A stretch of DNA of 64,000 nucleotides, taken from contig OY979725.1 in the NCBI GenBank assembly GCA_963855995.1, positions 12,566,383 to 12,630,382 of the forward strand, given 5' to 3'. Within the stretch, counting starts at the first letter, position 1; each line of letters starts with the position of its first letter. Of the stretch, positions 49,301-60,050 are shown one piece after another. The position numbers and the translations under genes were made by a program. The notes beneath the pieces are model-generated. The model saw only the letters and a list, made by a program, of their open reading frames with translations, did no database searches and was not told where the DNA came from. The DNA comes from Muricea muricata. Lineage: Eukaryota > Cnidaria > Anthozoa > Malacalcyonacea > Plexauridae.

Positions 49301-49903
49301 GCTCAAAAGACTTTTTATGATTCTCGTATTTCAACTAGTCTAGTCCGTTTTGCTTAGCTACCAAAAACTAAATCATTGCTTTAAATAATTTGGTAAAATT
49401 CTGCCAATTTTATGAGAAAGTTAATCCATAATCCATCCTCACGCTTAAACGTTGACAAATAGGAATATGAGTTTCTTATTTTCATTTCTTTAGTTTATTG
49501 TATCTTTGAGCCATATATTTCTCTTTAATTATAAAACAACTTGGTGTTATGTTTTGCAATTCTCTGTCGAACTTGCAAAATTTATCCACTCCTAGTTGTT
49601 CTATGATTATTTTTGTAGAAGTATAAACATTTATCTAAAAAAGACCAAGCTTTTAGGACTTGCGTTCATTCACTTGTGTTGTACGCACGTTTATTGTTCT
49701 TTTTCTGCCATGTTCTGTTTTCTTGTATTGTTATTTTAATAAGTACAATGTGTGGTAGTTAATCTCTTTTTATTGTTATTCAAATTGTATGTAATCTTTA
49801 CAAATTTTTTTCAATAAATTGTTTACAAAATTTACATGTGACCCCTTTTTAATTAAAAATTCAATTCCCATGGGAATTGAGAAATTAAATAAAAAAAATC
49901 CCC
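46381..49903. other. CpG-poor AT-rich block without genes
   Basis: About 3.5 kb with almost no long open frames, very few CG dinucleotides and no recognised transposons, ending near AATAAATTG at 49812. It could be the 3' UTR or intron of an unmodelled transcript, or simply old methylated intergenic DNA. Confidence 0.35.
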
Positions 49904-50021
49904 CTACCCCGACCAGCTCCCCAAGTGCTACTTCCACCTAAGTAGAAGCACTAATACATGTTGTAAAAGTACTTTTACTTATTTACGGTGGAAGTAGCAC
50001 TCGGAGAGCTGGCCGGGGTAG
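49904..50021. mobile_element. 118-bp hairpin MITE with CTACCCCGACCAGCTC ends
   Basis: The left arm, CTACCCCGACCAGCTCCCC then AAGTGCTACTTCCACC, is matched on the right by GGTGGAAGTAGCACT then GAGAGCTGGCCGGGGTAG. A central AAGTA...TACTT stem completes the fold. The arms are about 35 bp. Confidence 0.8.
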
Positions 50022-51464
50022 CCGGCAAAGAGAAGACCAACTTTGCAAAATGCTAATGCAATTGCTAAGTTGATCTTCCCAAGAGAGCAGCCGCGCATAC
50101 CTAGCAAATTAAAACAACAAACGTTAGTGACTTGACGACTTAGCATGCAAATTTGATTCCCAAAGCCAAAATGTCAAGTGCCCCCCGCTGATCCTACCAA
50201 CTGCCTACCTGCCTCAGTTCTAAGCTGTCTTCCTCAGTTCTAAGCTCCTGCATTCCATTCGTTACCTTCACTTTCCTCACCATCGCACAGTCACTCACAG
50301 CTGATAAACCCGCATGCACCACCACCACCCCGACTGCCACCCAATTTCGAAAATTAAAAGAGTTAAAATTTCGGTAAAGTATGCATTTTAAATTAAATTT
50401 ATTTGGATATTTTAGATCAAACGTAAACAGAAAAAGCTCGTACATAAAAACAGGTGAGAATTCTATTTAAAATTTGCTTGCAAAATATAAAACTTAATTC
50501 GCATTTTTCTGAGTTAATAGTGTAGTTCAATTTAGTTGATGTTGAAACCTACTCTTAGCTGCTTTGTTAGAAGTGACGATAGATTTTGGTTTTTAAGCAT
50601 ACTTTCAAAAATTTTAATTCCTTTAATAAGCCTAACCCCATGCCACTTACACACGGCGCACACCCTCGCAGTCCATACATTTAGCTAATAAATTACGTTA
50701 TAAACAAAAAAGCAAAATAAAAAGATAAATTACGTTATCTCTAGCTACTTAAACCCACTTAGACTGAGTTTTTGATTGAATTTTCAAACGTAAAACCTTA
50801 GCTGAATGGGCATGGGCTTTTCGTTGTGTTAACTGGTCCGAAGTAAAAATAGACCTAATACTCACCGAAGTGTAAGGCTGGGTCAAATAAGCACAAGAAT
50901 TACGCAAAAATAAAGAGCAATTAAAACACAACTAAAGTTGTTTTATCTTTTATCTATAGTTTTAAGACTCATCTATGGCAACGTAAACCCTAACTGTAGA
51001 TGACATGCAATTTTTAACGCCGTAATTCTCACACTTATTTAACCGAAACGCCTTCATTTGCATGGTACCTCGCAGCTGCTCTCAAACCACTTTCGTAATT
51101 TGCTTTGGTGCACACAAACAATGGCTTAGTTGTTCCGTTGTTCCCACTTACCAAAACAAACCCGAAAACACCAAGATGCTTGTTATATTTACAATCAAAG
51201 AGGTTCTCATTATGAATCATGCCGCACCATAAAGTGATATATTACCATGAAAGCAGCTGTATTCCCTTGGGAATTTAAAATGCGAAAAATATAACGAATC
51301 CTACTGAGTTTCATGCATGTATAAGTACGAAACAGTATATTCCCCTGGGAATTAAATGCATGCTAATCAAGACTATCAAACTCTTGGAGCATCCCATGTG
51401 ATTTCATTTCTATAAGAGCATTGATTTAGGTCTTAATTCAACCGTAATCTTTTCACCTAATTAT

Positions 51465-51769
51465 TAGCCTGTTCACAGACCTAACTCTGAAAGAGCAAGG
51501 TCTGTTAAGACTTGAAGGATTACTTGTCCTGGCCGAGAGAAGAATGTTAACTATATTCTAGGTGTACATTGCAAATGTTTACTTCTTGTGCAATTTATTG
51601 TAGAGATATTTTACAGGAAAAATGGAAATTGAAAATTTTCTTGATGTATTATATTAAAATGTTGCATAAATTATTTCTTCAAAACTTGAATTTCATTTAT
51701 GCATGGACAAGAAATCTTTCAAGGTTTCACAGACCTTAATCATTCTGATTTAGGTCTGTGCACAGGCTA
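51465..51769. mobile_element. MITE with TAGCCTGTKCACAGACCTAA ends
   Basis: The left end TAGCCTGTTCACAGACCTAA is mirrored by TTAGGTCTGTGCACAGGCTA on the right. The AT-rich interior of about 260 bp has no ORF. It lies in duplication unit 1. Confidence 0.8.
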
Positions 51770-52517
51770 CTTAAGTATTTGTTTTTTCTTTTTTCAAAAC
51801 AATGCTTTTGTTCAATATCCTCTTTGATCTGTAAATAACAAGAATCTTGTTTTCTTCTAACTTACATTTGTATACAGGAGTTTCCACTACTGTCGTATTA
51901 GTAGTGTCTAGCTTGCTTTCTCATTGTCGATTGTTAATTCTGTTGCGGATCTATCTCATCCAGGATCATTCATTCTGGTCTTTTCTTACTTTTCTTCTTG
52001 TGTATCTTGAGATCTCATCATCTTTTGAAATGAAATAATTGAATAATTAAATGCTGATTACGAATAACTTATAAACGATGTTGTTGTAAAAAAATAGAGA
52101 AATATGCAAAGACAGAAATGTTTTGCTCTACTTAATGTAGATGTACTTAATCTACCAAAATGTCACTGACTTTGGACGCAGACAAATTTCTGTTCTGTTA
52201 ACATGCAGAAGTTTATTAAAAGCAGTGGTTTGAGATGTTTGAACGAGAAACATCAGATCTAAATCGCTTGGAATCGTAGCTAATTCGTATCTAATTCGAA
52301 TCGTGACAAAAATATTTTTTCTATAGACTTACATTTCTAAATTTTCATGTAGGTCTTCGCTCGATCATCTTTTGATGTTGCATTCTCTACTTGATCAGCA
52401 GCTTTTACGTCCTTTTAAAGCAAAAAATATTTTCATTAGATAATGGCAAAAGTATCGACGAGTTATGATCTACGTTAGGTTAGATTTTAACAACAACAGC
52501 AATAAATTCGACTCGTA

Positions 52518-52690
52518 GAATTATCTGGGAAACAATTTTACACCCACATTGCTTTGTTCTCGAGATATTTTTTATTCAAAATCATATACTGTATAAGCCA
52601 TCCGCCAATTATTTTGGATATGCATGTTACGTCACGTGCAGGGTAACGCAAGAATTTCGTGTCTATTTTCAACACTATATTCATTAGCAA
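52518..52690. repeat. Left partner of an old inverted repeat
   Basis: GAAACAATTTTACACC, CGAGATATTTT, TTTTGGATATGCATGTTACG and TGTCTATTTTCAACACTAT recur in reverse complement, in the same order, at 55105-55348. Confidence 0.7.
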
Positions 52691-52780
52691 CATTTGAACA
52701 TCTAATTATTGTTGTTTGGTAGTGGTTCTACGCGGACTGCAACTAGCAATATTTTAAAATTTTCCCGCAATTCTCATACT

Positions 52781-54334
52781 TATTTAACCGAAACGCCTTC
52801 ATTTGCATGGTACCTCGCAGCTGCTCTCAAACCACCTTCGTAATTTGCTTTAGTGTACACAAACAATGACTTAATTGTTCCATTGTTCCTGCTTACCAAA
52901 ACAAATCTGAAAGCACCAAGATACTTATCATATCAAAGAGGATTCTCATTTTTAATTAATTAGTCTCACCACGAAAAGAACATTACCATCAAAACAAAGC
53001 ATGCTGTATTCCCATGGGAATTAGAAATACGCAAAAAAATATAATGAATCCTACTGATTTTCATACATGTATGAATCAAGTGAACTAAGAAACAAAGATA
53101 TACAGGGTGTCCCAAAAAACCCCCAAAAACTATTGAAATCAGCTATTGTTAACATTTGAATGCCCTAGCACTTGTTAAAAAATTAAAATATCTATGTGAA
53201 GGACGTTTGTTTTGCTCATGGGAATATTGATAAAACCCAAATTGAATAGGCTGAAATAACCATGCATAAAATTTGATTGCATTTTTAATATGCACTCGTA
53301 AGTTTAGTTTTTTTGTCTGGCATAAAAAGGGTTAACACTGAGTATTACTATTAATCATGACGGTTATGTCAATAGTTTATCCACTCGTGGTTCAATTTAG
53401 TGCTAGGCATTGAAATTCTAACAATAGATCATTTTCAATAGTTTTTGGGTTTTTGGGACACCCTGTAGTATATTCCCTTTGGAATTAGAATATCAAGTCA
53501 TATTTCTTTGGGTTTTTTAAAAACGTAAACCTAGAGTCAACCCATTTTTTTAAAGGTAGAACGACGGAGTCGTGACAAAATACCACTAATCAATAGTATT
53601 ATTAGTACGAAAGCGATTTTTGAAAAAAGGTTCAATCCTGTTGTTTATTTGTTTTTAGAAATATCCAAATCCATGTGTTAGAGACGAAATTTCGCGGCGT
53701 TAAGGTATTGTTCCCTTGAAAAATATTGTCGACATTTACCATTATAGTTTAGCTGATTTTTTACTCGAAATTGACTGTTAAACTTCTGGATCAATCTATG
53801 TAATTACTTTCTTAAAAAGCACTTGATATCAATGTTATTTCAATTCAAATTTTTTCACTTAGTATGTTGCCTTTCCTTTTTCGTTGGCGAGAAATATCTA
53901 TTAAATCCTCTTTTATCTCTCTATTATAAGTATCTCGTTTTCTACTAACTTGTAAATTCCCACTACTGTCTATTACAACGTCGTGTCTTCTCATTCTTGT
54001 GGATTCTTATCGTTTTGTTGGTCTTCTCGTACTGTATCGCTCATTCTGCTCTTTTCAGTTGCGTCTTTTCACACCCCAACACTTTTTGCAATAAAAATAA
54101 TAGAATCATTAGATAATGTTACGAATAATTTATTAACGGTAATATTTATCATTTATAGACTATAGCTAATATAGAACTAAAACATATTATATAAAACTAT
54201 AATATAGACCTATAACTAGAATGTATAATAATTTATCAACTGATTTTTCGATAGCAGACGAAATTTCTGTTTCTGTAACAACAAGAAATCTTTCTATTGG
54301 ATACTAGTGAAAGTTTCGACAATTGTAGGATGCA
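52781..54334. repeat. Old tandem duplication, unit 2
   Basis: This is the paralogue of 51030-52700. It starts at the matching CTTATTTAACCGAAACGCC and carries its own TA-flanked MITE at 53103. Its right limit is uncertain because a nested palindromic element begins at 54335. Confidence 0.6.
53103..53465. mobile_element. TA-flanked MITE with CAGGGTGTCCCAAAAA ends
   Basis: The 363-bp element has CAGGGTGTCCCAAAAAACCC on the left and GGGTTTTTGGGACACCCTG on the right, flanked by TA on each side, as for Tc1/mariner-type derivatives. The paralogous site in duplication unit 1 (ACAGTATATTCCC near 51330) looks empty, with a single junction. Confidence 0.85.
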
Positions 54335-55097
54335 TATACAGCTAATTCAATTAAGGTTGACATCGACAATAGTCAAATGTGCAATATGATCGATCGAGTG
54401 CCAAAAGAATGATTCTTTACATGCATGCGGATGTTAAAAAATATCATACTAGACACTATATTTGCAATCCAGCAAGGCTGCTAATGTGTTGATCTTATCT
54501 AAAACTATATTATTACCATCATTTTTTTACGCTCATGCATATTGCACATTTGCCATTTGACTATTGTTGATGTCAACCTTAAAGTGTTTATGCAACGAAA
54601 TTTGCCCCCGACGTTTTTTGACCTCAGTGTAGAGATGACGTAAAATGGGTTGATAACTTCTTTCACAGAAGTTCATTGTCTGGCTTCTTTCGTGAGAAAT
54701 TTAGCTTTGAATAATATGCAAATATCATACTTATGACATCACAGTGCATAATGTATTTTAAAACAACATAGATTTTTCGAACAATTTAATTTTGTCGAAC
54801 AAAATTCCAAAATTATAACTTACAAATTCTGATTTGCTGTATTTTAGTGCAACTTTTGGGGATTTATCATGGATACTGTAATAGAAATTTCTACAGCACT
54901 AAAAACTCATTATGCACTGTAATGTCATAAATATGATATTTGCATATTATTCAAAGCCAAATTTCTCACGAAAGAAGCAAAATGATGAACTTCTGTAAAA
55001 GAAGTTACCAACCCATTTTACGTTAACTTTACACTGGGGCCATAAAACGTAGGGGTGAAATTTCGTTGCATAAACACTTTAATTGAATTAGCTGTAT
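54335..55097. mobile_element. Palindromic element split by a nested insertion
   Basis: The left end ATACAGCTAATTCAATTAAG followed by GTTGACATCGACAATAGTC is mirrored by GACTATTGTTGATGTCAACC at 54562-54578 and, after the insertion at 54583-55078, by TTGAATTAGCTGTAT. The target TTAA lies in the right terminal repeat of this element. Confidence 0.8.
54583..55078. mobile_element. 496-bp TTAA-flanked MITE (piggyBac-type)
   Basis: The ends are AGTGTTTATGCAACGAAATT and its complement AATTTCGTTGCATAAACACT, with exact TTAA on both sides (54579-54582 and 55079-55082). The halves pair over about 180 bp each, for example TTTGAATAATATGCAAATAT with its mirror. TTAA duplication is the piggyBac hallmark. There is no transposase. 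Confidence 0.88.
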
Positions 55098-55104
55098 TTA
55101 GGCA

Positions 55105-55348
55105 AGTTAATGAACATAGTGTTGAAAATAGACAGGAAAATCTAATTTCACACCACCCTGCTTGTGACGTAACATGCATATCCAAAATAACCTAAGATGG
55201 CGGCAATTCCAAAACAGGTGTCTATTATTCACGCATGTAGAACTTGAAATCAATCTAATTTATGATTGTGAAGGAAAATATCTCGAAAATTGAGCAACAT
55301 GTAAGGAAGGTGTAAAATTGTTTTCTACACAATTCTTAAAGCTCTTTC
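55105..55348. repeat. Right partner of an old inverted repeat
   Basis: This is the reverse-complement partner of 52518-52690 with extra segments, including TAAGATGGCGGCAATTCC (a YY1-like word). About 2.4 kb separates the two arms. Confidence 0.7.
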
Positions 55349-56346
55349 GAACAACAGATATTTATTGCCATATCCCTTAAACTATTACTGCGCACGTGAA
55401 ATGTAAGTATACATATATCATAATTAGTTTCAGCATTTTTACACAAGTGAATATAAGAAATCCAACGTGATTGGTAAAATTTTGACGTGACATTCCTTAC
55501 ATTCAACTACAGGTGCATACAACAGACTAGCCGCTAGCCGCCAACAAAAACAATAAAATTTCGCAAAAAGCCAGTTGTTCTGTAAATTCACTTGTGTAAA
55601 AATACTATAACAATTACTCGGTGATTTTCGAGGGATATTCACCGCGACTTCTTGGTAAATATTCCCCGATAATGGAAACGACAAGGTAAAATAAACAAAA
55701 ACTTACTTTCACTGTATCTTTGGATCTTCTTGGCTTCGGTTGTTCTCGTTTCATCAAGCTGTTCATGTTTTCATCTGGTTGGCGCACTCTCTTCATTGAA
55801 CATCACGGCGGTCCAGTAGGTAACTAGCTCACTCGTGTCCAGTCGACCATCATAAAATAAGGAGAAAATTAATGTTTTAGAAAATATTTTGGAATATTGG
55901 AAACTATACGAATATTTGATTGTAAATTTCTTTGACAAAACGTACGTTGTGATAATATTTGCATCTTAACATCTGATGGAGACGGCTAGTGATCACTTCT
56001 TAGGTCGATATTAGTTCTTTCCCATCTTTTCCATAATCAGTCGATGGTTGTTGTATTTACTTTTTACTTGGCATCCTTTGAAAAAATAAACAATTACGAT
56101 GTTTACAAAACTGTGTACAAAATAGGCAAAACTACGCTAACAAGCATTAGAGGGGACTAAGTAATTATAATAGGCGTGGCAGGTCACGGAGGTCAGTCTA
56201 CGAAGAAACATACCAAATGGTTTGCTCTTCAAGATAGCGTCATACATGCGCACGGCATGTCGAGATATTTGGGGAAAGCAACATCCCAAGTATATGGATG
56301 ACGCTATTCTGCCCGGCAAACTATTTAATAATTGTTTTATAGAATA
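55349..56346. other. Intergenic DNA between old repeats and the giant inverted repeat
   Basis: This contains the orphan minus-strand exon at 55707-55796. A small stem (GATAGCGTCATACAT at 56236 pairing with ATGGATGACGCTATTCT at 56297) lies beside it. Nothing else was recognised. Confidence 0.4.
55707..55796 (-). CDS. Orphan first coding exon, unknown protein
   Basis: An ATG at 55796 opens 30 codons that end at a strong donor (GTGAAA|GTAAGT). The peptide is hydrophilic and basic: MKRVRQPDENMNSLMKREQ, then PKPRRSKDTVK. An upstream ATG in another frame (MFNEESAPTR, stop) would act as an upstream ORF. No downstream exon could be identified on the minus strand in the AT-rich DNA to the left. Confidence 0.3.
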
Positions 56347-56679
56347 ATTACAGTGAAACACAAGTCAACGCCACGGCATTTAAATTTGTCGTGTAGGATT
56401 GTTTGATCCTGCACAGTGATAGCCAAGTGGCGCAATCGTCAGAGCAAACGCCTATCACATGTAAGGTCATGGGCTCAATCCTCACTTCAGACTCGTGACA
56501 CCCATGCGAGGAGTTAGTCAGTCGTGGGTTTATTCCGGGTACTCCGGTTTGCGAATGTTGACAGGATGGTTAAAATTGTAAAATAGCCGCAGTAATCACC
56601 GGAACACGGGCACTTAACTAAACTGCTGACGATAAGGCGGAATTCATAATAAATTAATGAAATTGTGTTTCACTGTAGT
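56347..56679 (+). mobile_element. tRNA-headed SINE/MITE hybrid at the left arm tip
   Basis: It has its own short inverted ends (ATTACAGTGAAACACA / TGTGTTTCACTGTAGT). Inside are an A-box-like TGGCGCAATCG (56428) and a B-box-like GGGCTCAATCC (56471), and a SINE core TATTCCGGGTACTCCGG (56532). It looks like a tRNA-derived SINE packaged between inverted termini. Confidence 0.6.
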
Positions 56680-57275
56680 TATCATATAATGTAATTGTCA
56701 AGCTGAATGAATAATTCTCCAGTAACTACGTCATATGAATACAATTATGAGAGTGGTGGGGAGCAGCATAAAGATTGAAGTAGTGTCAAGAAAGGGGGTA
56801 CTACCGTGACGGGTACTAGGCGAAGAAGTAGAGTAAACAGGAGGAAGAAGATTAAATTGGAGTAAATAAAGGGGATTGGGGTAAAGAAGGGGAGAAGCAG
56901 GATAAAGAAACCAGTGGAAGGGGGTGCTATCCTGGAAGGAGTACCCGGGAAAGAAGAGGGTGAACAGGAGGAAAAGTAGATTGGAGTAAAGAAAGGGGAA
57001 ATTAAACGGATCAGGAAATTCAGACTTGCAATTCAAATGAAAGGCAGCCATTGGTCATGTAAACACTTGTTTAATCATGGTTCTCACATGCCTTTAGCTT
57101 GGAATCATCTTTGAATTTGAACTGAAAATCTAAATTTGCATGTTTCTTGTATAGAGTGCAGTGTATTAGAACAGAAGAGGTTTTGAAGAAAAAGAAAGAA
57201 AGAATAAAAGTAAGTTAAAATTTGTAAAGAATAATGAAGGAACTATTGGTACAGTACTTGATACATGATGATAAT

Positions 57276-57749
57276 AAACAATTATTGAATTCGGTTCTCT
57301 CAGGATATGAGGAATTATTAAGGCAGAGGTTTGTATTATCTGCCGAAGTCGGCTTCGGCAGATAACACAAACCGAGGCCTCAATAATTCCTCATATCCTG
57401 CGAGAACCGAATTCAACAATTGTTTTATTATTTTTTGAAAATATTTTAAACTCAGTTTAAACTTGCTGTGTAAGAAAGAAGACACAAGCTGCTGATAATG
57501 GAACAGCATGAAATTGTTCGAAAACTTTAATAAGCCAATCAGACTACGAAAAAAAATATTCTTAAAACAATTGTCAGATTACGACGAAAGGTCGATTAAC
57601 AAAGGTCAGTCAATATACGACGAAATGAGTCATAATGTCGTATATTTTTTTTCAACCCCAAATTTGGGCAACTACCCAGCGGATTTGACGATTTCATCTT
57701 CAGCTCTTAAACAATCAAAACTCCTAAAATATTTTCAATAAATAATAAT
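57276..57749. mobile_element. 474-bp insertion present only in the left arm
   Basis: The right arm reads straight through at the matching site (about 63050-63060). The insert is bounded by ATAAT on each side. It begins with a 160-bp palindrome (AACAATTATTGAATTCGG, CAGGATATGAGGAATTATT, and the centre TGCCGAAGTCGGCTTCGGCA), followed by 300 bp of AT-rich DNA with one 77-codon chance ORF. Confidence 0.85.
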
Positions 57750-57840
57750 CATCATTATAAACTCTCTATTAATCCCCGGGGGGGATATAATAGAGAATTT
57801 GCAATGATAGTAAGTGTATTGTAATATTTGGGTTTTTTAC

Positions 57841-57909
57841 CTCTAAATGCTCTTGAAAGTCCGCTGTGGCTTCTCTCATCACAGTTGTCACGTGGTTGTC
57901 TCTGGATAT
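57841..57909 (-). pseudogene. Exon-like segment in the left arm
   Basis: On the minus strand, acceptor TTACAG and donor GAG|GTAAAA bound a segment readable as HVTTVMREATADFQEHLE. The right-arm counterpart (62880-62965) keeps the same frame over HVTTVMREATA despite several substitutions and small indels. This may be a captured gene fragment or a transposon exon. Confidence 0.35.
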
Positions 57910-58837
57910 CTGTAACGCGAGGGTCAATATTTAAGATATGAAAAATAGAAACATTTTAAATGGTAGTGAATACTTTAATTTCTGAGACAAAATCAATCAG
58001 CTATAGAGCTAAAAGACGCAGACTTATTAGATAAAAAAAATTACCTCAAAAAGGTTTGATCTGTTTTAATCGTATCACCGGTGTTCCATTTCGAACGGTT
58101 TTCTTACGGTCCTGCTGGAAAGAGAAAAAGAGATTTATCTGAATTTTATTAAATTTAAAAACAAATAGATTTCACCCTGGTAAGCAGAATGGTTGTCAAA
58201 CAAGATAACATTTAATGACTAAAACGTGCACAGAATAGTTAGAGAATACTTACATGTCGAATAAAAATCCAATATTATTAATGTCCAAGTACACAAGAGC
58301 TGTTTTCGTTACATTTCTAGACTGGAGAAGAAGACGACGCCATTTTGATTTTGATTTCTCCCGACAGCGCCAGATTTGTGTTCGCAATTCTTTTTCCATT
58401 TCTTCGTCGTTTTAGCTCCAATTTGCTCGTTGTGTTTCTTTCGTATCTTCCTCGCCATTTCCGTAGAATCAATGGACATTTATACTCAAGATTAAGGCTG
58501 TATTGAGACTTTCAAGATGTTCGTCAGGAGACATAAAAATCGAAGCTTCTTCTTCGAGTTGCAGAAGCAAATGACGTCAGACGACCTTTGTCCGCCAGCA
58601 AATACCCGTATGTATAACATTCAATGATCTTTTTAGGAAGCTGAAAATCAGTTTTTATTGCGCGAACGAAGTGTTTTTGCCATTATTTCTTACTCAGGTC
58701 TTTCTTCTACTACTTTACTTCCAGTTTAGTTAGGTAACTTGCCAAAAGAAACGCCTGTAAGGGACAATTTTGCATTTTTTTTTATTTCGATGCTGATGAA
58801 GAAGAGAAGACTCGTTAGAGCTTTCATTGGCAAATAT

Positions 58838-58925
58838 CTTTCCCTCCGTGGCCGAGAGGTAAAGACAACTGTCTTGACTTCGATTTTGGGTGGATCGAGG
58901 ACCGGTCCAGTTCAACTAAGTTTGG
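58838..58925 (+). repeat. tRNA-like segment inside the left arm
   Basis: CTCCGTGGCCGAGAGGTAAA matches the A-box half of tRNA-Leu/Ser genes, but the anticodon arm and a proper B box are missing. An inverted second copy of GGGTGGATCGAG...GATCCACCC follows at 58890-58985. It is a tRNA-derived repeat, not a functional tRNA. Confidence 0.45.
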
Positions 58926-59112
58926 TAAGAATTTAATTCTGATCGGTGCTCGATCCACCCAAAACTGAAGTCAAAGCTGGGCGTGGAGTGCCGGAAAACA
59001 CCAGGCAGTACCGCGAGGACAAGGAGGCAAACGTTATTTTCCTAGTGTTGTTAACTAATATTTAAGCAAATTTCATTAACTTGACTGTTGGGGACAGACC
59101 TGTAGGGTTGGT

Positions 59113-59275
59113 GCATTGAAGACTTCTCGTCGTTATTTCCCTTCGTTCAAGAAGACAAGTTGTCTTCATCGAGAAATAACGACGAAAAGACTTCAAGGCA
59201 CCACTAAACCACTACACTTTAAAGCTACAGTGTAGTGGTTTAGCTAGCTAAACCACTACACTGTGCCAATAATAT
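59113..59275. repeat. Two small palindromes inside the left arm
   Basis: GAAGACTTCTCGTCGTTATTTC pairs with GAAATAACGACGAAAAGACTTC around a GACAAGTTGTC centre. ACAGTGTAGTGGTTTAGC then meets GCTAAACCACTACACTGT. Both are mirrored at 61596-61757 in the right arm. Confidence 0.85.
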
Positions 59276-59684
59276 ATGGCTGACTTCTTCCTAACGCTTA
59301 CGGTACGACCATGGATGCGCAAAGATGCGCAAACACATTAAAGCCTTGAAAGCAAGTGTTTTCTTTTAGGAAAGAATCAAGGACGACAACGCTTACTAAA
59401 TCAAAGCCGTCTAGTCATGTTTTAAGTACTTCAGCTATGTTTAACGATCTTTTACCAGATCTTTGCAAGAGGAAAAGTAAAATTTTGCATCATTATTATT
59501 AACTTTCCGTCAGTCGTTTCTTTCTTGATCGAGCATTATATGCCATTGTGTTCAGTGTCCTTGATATAGGAGCCATATACTTATGGCCTTGGGTTTAATT
59601 CCCAAACACTGAATGGCAGTGTTTTGCTCTTCCAATGAGATAACAAGATGGCACTGTAGAACGCGTGGTTTTATATAAGCTACG

Positions 59685-60050
59685 AGCGTCAAGATATCCT
59701 TGATAGGTAACTATTGATCCTACAATGGACACTTATGCTCACTGCCAATAGGAACGTTTCCAACTCACAGCTTGTACATAATGGATTTTATAGGTTGTGT
59801 CACAAGGAAACTGCAGTTCGGTCGTAAAATCAACTTGTTTTCAAGGTTGCCGGGTTTTAAACATTACTGACACTGTTAATGTTGTAGCTCGGAATTGTAA
59901 AACAACGGCGGCAATGCAGTTTTCTTCTACGACCGCCAAGCTTTATCCTTGATAGGAAACAATTGATCCCACCAACGACATTTGTATTCTCTACCGATAG
60001 GAACGTTTGAGACTTACAGCTTGTACATAACGCATTTTATCGGTGAGTCG
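59685..60050 (+). repeat. Direct repeat pair (about 248-bp period) within the left arm
   Basis: ATCCTTGATAGGTAACTATTG...AGGAACGTTT...CAGCTTGTACATAA occurs at 59695-59797 and again, diverged, at 59945-60045. The units recur in inverted form in the right arm, so local tandem duplication preceded arm formation. Confidence 0.75.

Larger units (their letters stand above)
51030..52700. repeat. Old tandem duplication, unit 1
   Basis: It begins TTATTTAACCGAAACGCCTT and parallels 52781 onward. The first 170 bp are about 90% alike by eye. The AATATATTCCC...GGAATT block and the later ACTACTGTC / TCATTCTGGTCTTTTC blocks are diverged but collinear with about 53950-54060. The unit is about 1.75 kb, with different transposon insertions in each copy. 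Confidence 0.65.

Noticed and set aside
50194-50445. 83-codon minus-strand ORF with WVAVGVVVVHAGLSAV
   Set aside because: Slightly GC-rich, but it contains local tandem words (TCAGTTCTAAGCT repeated) and no convincing splice frame or family match.
56731-57051. Mirrored 104-106 codon ORFs rich in F, P, L, S and Y (also 63297-63611)
   Set aside because: Low-complexity polypyrimidine tract shared by the two arms; open because of composition, with no start context, motifs or splice structure.
58838-58925. A functional tRNA-Leu or tRNA-Ser gene
   Set aside because: Only the D-arm half (TGGCCGAGAGG) fits; acceptor stem pairing, anticodon loop and B box are missing. It was kept as a tRNA-derived repeat.
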